From UBA5336 sp964506685 (GTDB lineage Bacteria; Pseudomonadota; Alphaproteobacteria; Caulobacterales; Hyphomonadaceae), in contig CAZDMQ010000008.1 in NCBI GenBank assembly GCA_964506685.1, positions 7,132 through 71,131 of the forward strand: a stretch of DNA of 64,000 nt, in the 5' to 3' direction. Below, piece by piece: positions 1-7,500 of this stretch. Under the pieces are notes generated by a model that ran no database searches, was not told the DNA's origin, and saw only the letters and a list, made by a program, of their open reading frames with translations. Position numbers and translations under genes: made by a program. Numbering within the stretch: position 1 is the stretch's first letter; each line of letters opens with the position of its first letter.

Positions 1-1
1 G

Positions 2-97
2 GTCATCTGGGACCGCCTGCACGGCACGATGCATCCGCGCGCCGGGGTGGTGTTTGACCGGGCGACGACAAAACCCTCGGCCCCGTGTGGACAGTGA
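2..97 (+). CDS. C-terminal fragment, sterol desaturase / fatty acid hydroxylase-like (partial at window edge)
   Basis: An open frame enters from the left edge and stops with TGA at 95-97. Its first residues read VIWDRLHGTMHPRAG. The WDRLxGT pattern is typical of the C-terminal end of membrane fatty acid hydroxylase/sterol desaturase proteins (usually WDRLFGT). Only about 31 residues are visible, so the family call rests on one short motif and the gene may be intact or broken upstream of the window. Confidence 0.35.
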   Translation, partial: VIWDRLHGTMHPRAGVVFDRATTKPSAPCGQ

Positions 98-316
98 CGC
101 ACTGGACGAGGTCGAAATGGCATCCGCGTAGCGTTCGGCCGGTTCGGGCATCTGCCGACGAAACCGGCGACAAGACGGCTGCGCGCGGCAACGACCTGTG
201 TTGTGGTCGGGAAGCGATGCGGGCCGTTGCGCGAAAGATCCTGCAAATGACAGTCCACGCTATCAGCGATTGTCCACTGACCGTATTAGGCGGGCCGCGC
301 CGTCGAGCATGAAGCC

Positions 317-592
317 GTGGTCCGAGCCGAGCAGGAACAGGCTCGCCCCCAGGCCCCGCCCGTGGAGACACCCCTGACCGCGCCCATGCTGGCTGACCTT
401 GTGTTCCGGGATTTCGTGCACCGCATGATCCCGCTTGGTCAGATCGCCAAACCTGAAGACGTCGCCGCAGCTGTCGCCTATCTTGCCGGTCCGGGCGGAG
501 CGATGGTGACCGGCACAACCGCCTGCCTGGCATCCGATAGAAAGTCGGGCGCAGCGCCGGGGGCGACCGCGCGAGCGGCACGCAGGGCCTGA
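317..592 (+). pseudogene. Relic of a short-chain dehydrogenase/reductase (C-terminal part only)
   Basis: The frame carries VETPLTAPML and then IPLGQIAKPEDVAAAVAYL followed by MVTGTT. This is the conserved C-terminal segment of classical SDR enzymes (PLGRxGxPEDVAxAVxFLAS...xTGxT). The expected VDGG ending is lost after TGTT. No SDR N-terminus (TGxxxGIG) or YxxxK catalytic segment precedes it, since upstream frames are closed or unrelated. I read it as a decayed gene fragment rather than a working 91-aa protein. The minus-strand open frames over this stretch are shadows of it. Confidence 0.55.
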
Positions 593-956
593 TGTCCGAT
601 CTGGCCAGCCAGTCGATTTCTCGACCCGGGGTTTCGCGAAAATCTCCTGAAAAGCGATTATCCGCATCATGAATTAGCGGACGGAGGCGAGTTGGATCCT
701 TGGGTCTGGGGCGCTTCCGGCGTCTGCATATCCGGTCCCCAATCGCGGAGACATCCCTCGTCGAAAAAAAATACAATATAAGCAACGTATAGGACGATGC
801 GGCTTCGCGGTGGATGGCCTGGATGTCGAGGGTGTTCGCAAGAGTGGACGACGACCGTAAATCTCTGACGGAAACGCATAATAGGAGAAATTTAACCCGA
901 AAGTAATCCATCCCCCCTAGATCGCGTTCCGTGGACAATCAACCACGGAGAGAAGA
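593..956. other. Non-coding leader region of the surface-protein cluster
   Basis: No convincing gene is present. The stretch holds an AT-rich patch around 765-795 (an A8 run followed by AT-rich sequence), unusual in this GC-rich window, and a second AT-rich stretch at about 870-910. It probably contains the promoter of the gene at 957, but I could not assign clear -35/-10 boxes. Confidence 0.4.
928..949 (+). promoter_or_regulatory. Hairpin overlapping the ribosome binding site of the first DUF11 gene
   Basis: TCCGTGG (928-934) and CCACGGA (943-949) form a perfect 7-bp stem with an 8-nt loop (ACAATCAA). The 3' arm runs straight into GAGAGAAG just before the ATG at 957, so the start of the purine-rich Shine-Dalgarno stretch ACGGAGAG is inside the stem. 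It could modulate translation initiation. The structure is visible; the regulatory role is inference. Confidence 0.4.
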
Positions 957-1478
957 ATGTCGACCAGTTTTTCCATGTTTCCCCGGTACGGAGCGGCCCG
1001 CCTGGCTGCTGTCGCTGCAGGAATGGTGTTCTGCCTCTCGGGCGCGGCGTCTGCAGAAGCAGGCGCCCTCGAGGGGGCCATGACGGCGAATGTCATCTCG
1101 ATCGACGCGTCCGGTGCCGAAGTGGCCATGCCGGCCGAAACCGTCGCCCCAGGCGGCGTCATCGAATACGCCATGAGCTATCGCAACACATCCGACGATA
1201 CATTGTCAGCCATCACGATCGACGGGCCGATCCCCGACGACACGGCCTATGTGGCCGGATCGCAGTCGGTAGACCGGCCGGCCACGTTCGAGGCCCGCGC
1301 GCCGGGCGTGGACTGGTCCGTTCCGCCGCTGGTCCGTGAGGTGATTGCCGAGGATGGCACGCGCCGCACTGTCGAGGTGCCGGCCGACGCATACACGCAA
1401 ATTCGCTGGCGCGTGTCCGGGGCGCTCGAGCCCGGTGACGACGTGTCCTTCATCTACCGTGTCCAGGTGGACCAGTAG
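957..1478 (+). CDS. Small exported DUF11-type (conserved repeat domain) protein
   Basis: 173 aa. An N-terminal signal peptide is clear: a basic/aromatic start, a hydrophobic core AVAAGMVFCLSGAASA, and a likely cleavage after ASA near residue 34. The remainder is one beta-sandwich domain of the DUF11 / isopeptide-forming type. Its signature is PGGVIEYAMSYRNTSDDTLSAI and IPDDTAYVAGS followed by a terminal strand FIYRVQVDQ. It leads a same-strand series of much larger DUF11 proteins, 60 bp upstream of the next gene, and is probably co-transcribed with it. It may be a minor subunit or chaperone-like partner of those proteins, but nothing in the sequence shows the function directly. Confidence 0.7.
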   Translation: MSTSFSMFPRYGAARLAAVAAGMVFCLSGAASAEAGALEGAMTANVISIDASGAEVAMPAETVAPGGVIEYAMSYRNTSDDTLSAITIDGPIPDDTAYVAGSQSVDRPATFEARAPGVDWSVPPLVREVIAEDGTRRTVEVPADAYTQIRWRVSGALEPGDDVSFIYRVQVDQ

Positions 1479-1538
1479 CCCGACCGCCCGCGCGGTCATC
1501 CCTCTCCCCTCAGCCTGTTCGACCAGGAGATTCAGAAC

Positions 1539-4370
1539 ATGCGACCTTCCCTTTGGACAACCATGACGGTGTCGGCGAGTGCCGCGGCGCTGATCGCCGG
1601 AGCGGCCCTTGCGGCGCCGCCGCCGGCAGACACGGTGATCGGCAACCAGGCGGCAGCCACCTATGAGGCCAATGGCGAGACCTTCGTGGTCCAGTCGAAC
1701 CTCGTCGAAACCATCGTGAACGAAGTCTTCGGTCTCGATATCGAGGCGTCGCAGAACAAGTCCGGCTCGCCAGGTGGCTTCGTCTACTTCCCCCACACCC
1801 TCACCAATAACGGCAATACTGAAGACAGTTTCAACCTGGCGGCCGCAACCGCTGGCGGCACCGATACATTTGCCCTCACCGGTGTCGATATCTTCCCTGA
1901 CAATGACGGTGATGGCGTGCCCGACGCGCTCACCCCTCTGACGGTGACGCCGAGCATCCTCGCCGGCGAGAGCTATGGTATCGTCGTACGCGCCTCGCTG
2001 CCGGCGTCGGCGGCTTCGAACGGCACGTCCGACTTCACCGTAACCGCGACCAGCGTCGGTGATGGCGCCCAGTCCGACCTGGTGACCGATGTCGTTACCG
2101 CCACCACCGACGGTATTGTCGACATCAGCAAGCAGCAGACGCTGCTCACCGACAATGATGGTAACGGCGTCATCAGTCCCGGCGATGTTGTCGAGGTCAA
2201 CCTGACCTACAACAACTCCGGCGTGGCCGCGGCCACCAATGTCGTGATCGAGGACATCCTGCCGAACACGAACCTTGCCGGCGATACGATCGATCTCGAT
2301 TATCAGGCCGGTTCGGCGACCTGGTCGCTGGCAACCGGCGCGCTCGACGATGCCAGTACGGGCGTCGATCTCACCAGCCCGCAGGGCGATACGCTCGACT
2401 GGGCCTGGGATACTGACCGCACCCTGACGGCCACCCTCGCGTCGGTTCCCGCCGGCCGGACGGGCGAGATCACCTTCTCCTACACCATCACGGCAGCGCC
2501 AGTGGGGCCGTTCGAGAACATCGCCACCGTGACGTCGGACTCCCAGGTCACGCCGGTCCCGTCGAATCCCTCGCCTGTGGGCGTTGCCCCGGCGGTGGAT
2601 TTCGTCCTTGCCGATGCGGCCGCGACGGCCTCGACCCCTACTGGTGGTATTGATGGTGCCAACCTTGATGCCGGCGATGCCTCGGCAACCGACACGGACG
2701 GGGCGCAGGACGACGTTGTCGAGGATCTCACCGATGCTTATCCGGGCCAGAGCCTCGCTTTCGACTTCGTGCTGACCAACCTCTCGAATGGCACTGACAC
2801 GTTCGATCTGACCGTGGCCAATGCAGGTGCCGATGCCTTCCCCGCCGGGACCGTCTTCGACATCGTCGGCGATGATGGCCTGACCCCGATCGTCGGAGAT
2901 GCCGTGACCCTGGCGGCAGGGGCAAGTGCCCACCTGCAAGTGCGCGTCATCCTGCCGATCAGCGCGAGCCCGGTTACTGCACCGGCAAACTTCAATGGCG
3001 AGCTCACGGCCGTCTCGCAGGCCGATCCTGCGGTGGCCAACACCTCGGCGCTCGTCTTCAATGGCTCGATCCTGGCACCGGAAGTGGACATCGAGAATAT
3101 CGATGCCATTGGCGGCACAGGGACAGGCGGCAGCGGTGTCGGCGTTGTCGACGATGGCGGCCTGCCGTTCAACACCCAGACGATCAATCCGGGCGAGACG
3201 GCCATCTTCCCGCTGCGGATCACCATCCCGGCCGGCGCACCGTCGAACAATTTCGACCTCGCCGCATCGACCGACGGCACCTTCGCGACCACGAGCCTGC
3301 CAGCTGGCTGGTCCGTGACGTTCTATGACAGCACGGGTGCACCGGTCACCAATACCGGCGTGCTGACCCCGACCGGCGGTGCTGCGGCAACCTATGACTA
3401 CGAGGCGCGCATCTCGGTGATCCCGGGGGCCGTTGCCACCCTGTCGCCGGGCCAGAACGTGTTTTTCCGGGCCATCAGCCCGACGAACAATGCGTCCGAC
3501 GTCAAGATGGATGCGGTCATCGTCAACGAGGTCTCCGACCTGCGCCTGACGGCCGATACGGTCGGCCAGGCCCTGCCGGGCGGTTTCGCGGTGTATGACC
3601 ACACCATCACCAATGACGGCAACACCAGGATCACCGCAGCCTCGCTGACGCCTGACTCGATCGAGCCGTTCGCCAATGACGGCATGACGCCGACGCTCTA
3701 CTATGATGCCAACAATAATGGCATCCTGGATGCGTCCGATCCGCAGGCCTCCGATGTCTCGGCGGTCGTGGGCGTCGATGACCCGGCCACGCCGGCAGAT
3801 GAGTCGACCGCGGGCCTTTCGCCCGGGGAATCGGCCAAGTTCTTCCTGCGGGTGCAGGTTCCGGCAGATGCGGCTGTTGGCACGACGGGCACCGGTGATG
3901 TCGAGATCGGCACAAGCCTGACCACGCCGAACGGCACCATCACCGACACGGATGCGTCCAACAACCGGGTCGATCACATCCTGACGGTGACCTCGGGTGA
4001 CATGGACGTGGTCAAGCGCCAGGCGCTCGATACCGATTGTGACGGGGCTGGCCTCACCGCCTTCTCGACCACGCAGCAATCGGCCGATCCGGGCCAGTGC
4101 ATCGTCTATGAGATCACGGTGGACAATGTCGGCACCACGCCGGCCACCAACACGGTGATCAACGACACGACCCCGGTCTTCACCACCTTCGAGACCTGCG
4201 GCGGCGCCTGCGCCCCGACCCTCGATATCAGTGGCACACCGGGTGTGGTCGCGGTGTCCCCCGCCGATGAGGCGACGGGCCTCGTGGGGTCCTCGACGGC
4301 TGGAGCGGGCTTCACGCTCGCTGCGGGTGGCCGTGCGGTCATGACCTTCACGGTTGAGATCGACGAGTAG
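1539..4370 (+). CDS. Large exported DUF11-repeat surface protein
   Basis: 943 aa. The ATG at 1539 is preceded by AGGAGATT at good spacing. A signal peptide (ASAAALIAGAALA, cleavage near residue 26) is followed by repeated Ig-like DUF11 domains. Each shows variants of PGG/PGDxVxxxxTxxNxG and a later strand with ILPN or similar. At least five or six repeats can be made out across the length. Asp-rich stretches such as DNDGDGVPD and DNDGNGVISPGD resemble calcium-binding loops. Only the last domain carries several cysteines (DTDCDG, GQCIVYE, ETCGGACAP), which may form disulfides. No catalytic motif or membrane anchor is visible. It is likely secreted or attached to the cell surface through partners in this cluster. 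Confidence 0.75.
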   Translation: MRPSLWTTMTVSASAAALIAGAALAAPPPADTVIGNQAAATYEANGETFVVQSNLVETIVNEVFGLDIEASQNKSGSPGGFVYFPHTLTNNGNTEDSFNLAAATAGGTDTFALTGVDIFPDNDGDGVPDALTPLTVTPSILAGESYGIVVRASLPASAASNGTSDFTVTATSVGDGAQSDLVTDVVTATTDGIVDISKQQTLLTDNDGNGVISPGDVVEVNLTYNNSGVAAATNVVIEDILPNTNLAGDTIDLDYQAGSATWSLATGALDDASTGVDLTSPQGDTLDWAWDTDRTLTATLASVPAGRTGEITFSYTITAAPVGPFENIATVTSDSQVTPVPSNPSPVGVAPAVDFVLADAAATASTPTGGIDGANLDAGDASATDTDGAQDDVVEDLTDAYPGQSLAFDFVLTNLSNGTDTFDLTVANAGADAFPAGTVFDIVGDDGLTPIVGDAVTLAAGASAHLQVRVILPISASPVTAPANFNGELTAVSQADPAVANTSALVFNGSILAPEVDIENIDAIGGTGTGGSGVGVVDDGGLPFNTQTINPGETAIFPLRITIPAGAPSNNFDLAASTDGTFATTSLPAGWSVTFYDSTGAPVTNTGVLTPTGGAAATYDYEARISVIPGAVATLSPGQNVFFRAISPTNNASDVKMDAVIVNEVSDLRLTADTVGQALPGGFAVYDHTITNDGNTRITAASLTPDSIEPFANDGMTPTLYYDANNNGILDASDPQASDVSAVVGVDDPATPADESTAGLSPGESAKFFLRVQVPADAAVGTTGTGDVEIGTSLTTPNGTITDTDASNNRVDHILTVTSGDMDVVKRQALDTDCDGAGLTAFSTTQQSADPGQCIVYEITVDNVGTTPATNTVINDTTPVFTTFETCGGACAPTLDISGTPGVVAVSPADEATGLVGSSTAGAGFTLAAGGRAVMTFTVEIDE

Positions 4371-4393
4371 GGCCCCCGCCCTCCTCGAACAGC

Positions 4394-4422
4394 GCGTGGC
4401 CGGGCAACCGGCCCGGCCACGC
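4394..4422 (+). terminator. 12-bp stem hairpin between the two large DUF11 genes
   Basis: GCGTGGCCGGGC (4394-4405) pairs perfectly with GCCCGGCCACGC (4411-4422) across a 5-nt loop (AACCG). It lies 24 bp after the stop of the 943-aa gene. There is no T-tract, so it is more likely an mRNA-stabilising or attenuating element than a classical terminator. It is followed directly by a tandem duplication of a 17-bp sequence. Confidence 0.5.
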
Positions 4423-4423
4423 C

Positions 4424-4457
4424 GCCCCCGAGGTCTCACCGCCCCCGAGGTCTCACC
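4424..4457 (+). repeat. 17-bp tandem duplication
   Basis: The 17-mer CGCCCCCGAGGTCTCAC occurs twice back to back and a third partial copy (CGCCCCA) follows. It sits between the hairpin and the next start codon. A simple slippage or duplication product is the most likely explanation. Confidence 0.6.
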
Positions 4458-4500
4458 GCCCCAGACCCCTCATGCGGGCCAAATCAGTGCCGGATTGACC

Positions 4501-7500
4501 ATGACTGTTCATTTTGCTCCCCGAAAACTCGCGCTTGTGGGTCTTGCTGTTGCGGCTCAGTCGACGGCGCGCGACGCTGAGGCGCTGCCGCCGAGGGCGG
4601 GGTCCGAGATCCTGTCTGCGAGCCGGCTGTCATACATGAACGAAAGCCTCGGCATCACCGAGACGCTCGAGATAAATACCGTCATCACCACGGTCGCACC
4701 GGTCGCAGATTTCGACATTTCCAACGTCGAGCAGTTCGTCCGCGCGCCTGGGGAACGGGCGAGCTTCACCTTCCAGGTCACCAATACCGGCAACACCGAC
4801 ACCGGTGTCGCGCTCGATTTCCGCCAGTCCGTCGGCGACTACCGGTTCGACAGCCTCGATGCCCGGATCGATCTCAATGGCAACGGCATCATCGATCAGG
4901 GTGAGCCGGCCCTGTCCGAAGGGTCGCTGATCGACCTGCAATATGGCGAGTCTGTCCTGATCATTGTCGATGCCACCGTTCCCGGCACGGCCCGGCCAGG
5001 CGAGACGGCCGGCCTGGTCCTGAGCGGCAGGACGATGAATGCCCCGCAAAGCGTCGAGGCAGGGTCCGAGGCGATGGTGCTCGTTGCCAGTCATTCGCTT
5101 GCGCTGGACAAGCTTGGCCGGGTCAAGTCGGACGGCGAGACGATCGTCTACACACTCACGCTGCGCAACACCGCCGGCTCGACCTTCGATCCGGCGCTGG
5201 AAGGGTTTGGCCTGCCCAGCCTGGTCGATGGTGTGCCGCAGAGCCTCATTGTCGTCAGCGACGACATCCCCCGCAACACCACCTTCAGGGAAATCGTCGA
5301 TCCGGGCATGTTCCAGCCCGTCTTCCGCCTTGCCGGGGCCGATGCCACGCAATGGACCTCGACCCCGCCGGAGGACCTGCAACAGGTCATCGCCGTGGGC
5401 TTTGTCAGCGACGACCCCTTTCGTGGGGGCCAGACGGCTGCATTCGACTTCGCCGTGTCGGTGAATGACGGTGCCGGTTCGACTGAAATCGAGAATACCG
5501 GCATGATCCTCACACCTGACGGGGTTGGCGGCATCGTCGAGGCGCCATCCAACACGGTCGCGACGGCCGTCGAAGGCTCGGCCGGCTCGGTTCGCTTCCA
5601 CGCTTCGGAGGCCTATGACGACCCCTTCAGCGAAGCCGGTTTCGATTCGCCGGTCTTCATCGAGGCCGTTTCCGGCCAGTGCAATGTCAGCAGCGGTATC
5701 GACCGCGCCGAGATCGTCATCCGCACAGCACCGGACGGCGACGAGGAGCACGTCATTGCGGTCGAGACTGCACCCAATTCCGGCGTCTTCCGCGCGCCTG
5801 GCCTGGCGCTCGCGAATGAGGGGCCGGTGCTGCTCGGCGATGGTGTGCTGCGCGGGTCCAAGCGCTCGGTCGCGCCGGTCAGCCTCGCCTGCGATCCGGC
5901 GCTGCAGACCGAACTGCTGATCGCCCCGGCCGGAGCGGTCTTCCTGTCGGCGACCAACGAGCCCATCCCCGGCGCGCGGGTCGAACTGCTCGATGCGTCC
6001 GGTGCCGTGCGGACGACGGCGACCACCGATGCCGAGGGCTTCTTCGAGATTGTCCCGGGCGTTGAGGGTATCGTCTCCCTCAGGGTCACCCCGCCGGGTG
6101 AGCTGACCGCCCCCTCGACCCGCTCAGGCTTCCCCGGTTATGGCCGCATCATCGAGGCCGATGCGTCGTATGCCCGCCCGTTCCGGGTCACCGCACCGGG
6201 CCGGACCCTGATGGTCGACATTCCGGTCGACCCGAATTTCACCGGTGCGCTGCTGGCTGAGAAGAGCGCCGACCGGGGACGTGCCGGACTGGGAGAATTC
6301 ATCAATTACACGGTGCGTGCCCGTAATACGAGCGCGGTCGCGGTTCGCGCCGCCGAGATCGCCGACGCCCTGCCGCCGGGCCTGTCGTTCGTGGCCGGAT
6401 CGGCGCGGCTCGATGGCGAGCCTGTGGACGATCCGGCGCGCCTGCCGGGTGGCGCGGTCGCTTTCGCGCTGCCGACCCTCAGCCCGAACGCCGAGGTCAC
6501 CATCGCCTATGCCGCCGAGGTCCTGCCGACGGCCGGGGACGGCAAGGTCACGAATTTCGCGCTCGCGCGTGGCGAACTTGTCGGTTTCGGGCAGGCGGTG
6601 GCATCGAACACCGCCCAGGCCAGTGTCGAGATCGACACTGATGACGGTGTCTTCTCCCGCGATGGTGTGATCCTCGGCAAGGTGTTCATGGACTGCGACG
6701 GCGACGGCTTCCAGTCCAATGTCACCGGCCTCGAGCCGGGCCTTCCGGGGGTGCAGATCCATACTCAGGAAGGGCTGTCAGTGGTGACCGACGTTAAGGG
6801 CCGGTTCTCGCTGCCGGGCCTGAAGCCGGTGACCCATGTGCTCGACATCTATGAGCCGACCCTGCCCGATGGGACCCATGTCGTGGTCAACCGGACCCTT
6901 GATGCCGGCGATGGCGGCTCGCGCTTCGTCCCGCTCAAGGCCGGCGAGATCCGCTCGGAGGATTTCGCCGTGCAGCCCACCAGCGGGGCAGCCTGCACTG
7001 CGCCCCTGATGGAGCACCTGCGTCAGCGCATCGAGGACTTCGCCGGGCGCGGGCTCGGCCAGCCATCCGATATCGCCGCCCTCCAGCTCTCGCGCGTTCG
7101 CCCCAGCGTGCTGGTCGAGAATAGCGAGACCGCCGGCACGGCGGTGTTCCGCGATCGGGGCCGGGCGGCTGCCCGGGCCCTGCAGGATGGCGGGCGGGAC
7201 GACCCCCGCCGCATTGCGACCGATGTCGACCTTGAGGCGATGCTGCCCGGTCTTGATCCTGCACTCGGCTTCATCGAACTCGCAGACGGTGACCAGCTCG
7301 TCCAGCGCCGGGCCACCGTGCGCGTGGTGGCTCCGGCCAACATGACCGTCGGGCTCAGCCGCAATGGCGCTCCCGTCGCCGGCGACCGGATCGGCCGCCA
7401 GCTCAGCGATGGCCGCGTGCAGGTCGTGGAATTTGTCGCCGTCGAACTGCGCGAGGGCATGAACACCTTCCTGCTCACCGCCAGCGATGGTTTCGGCAAT

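Noticed and set aside
1206..4439. Open frame of 1077 codons on the minus strand opposite the 943-aa DUF11 gene
   Set aside because: The opposite strand encodes a protein with signal peptide and repeated DUF11 domains. The antisense product is Arg/Gly/His-rich low-complexity text typical of GC-rich shadows.
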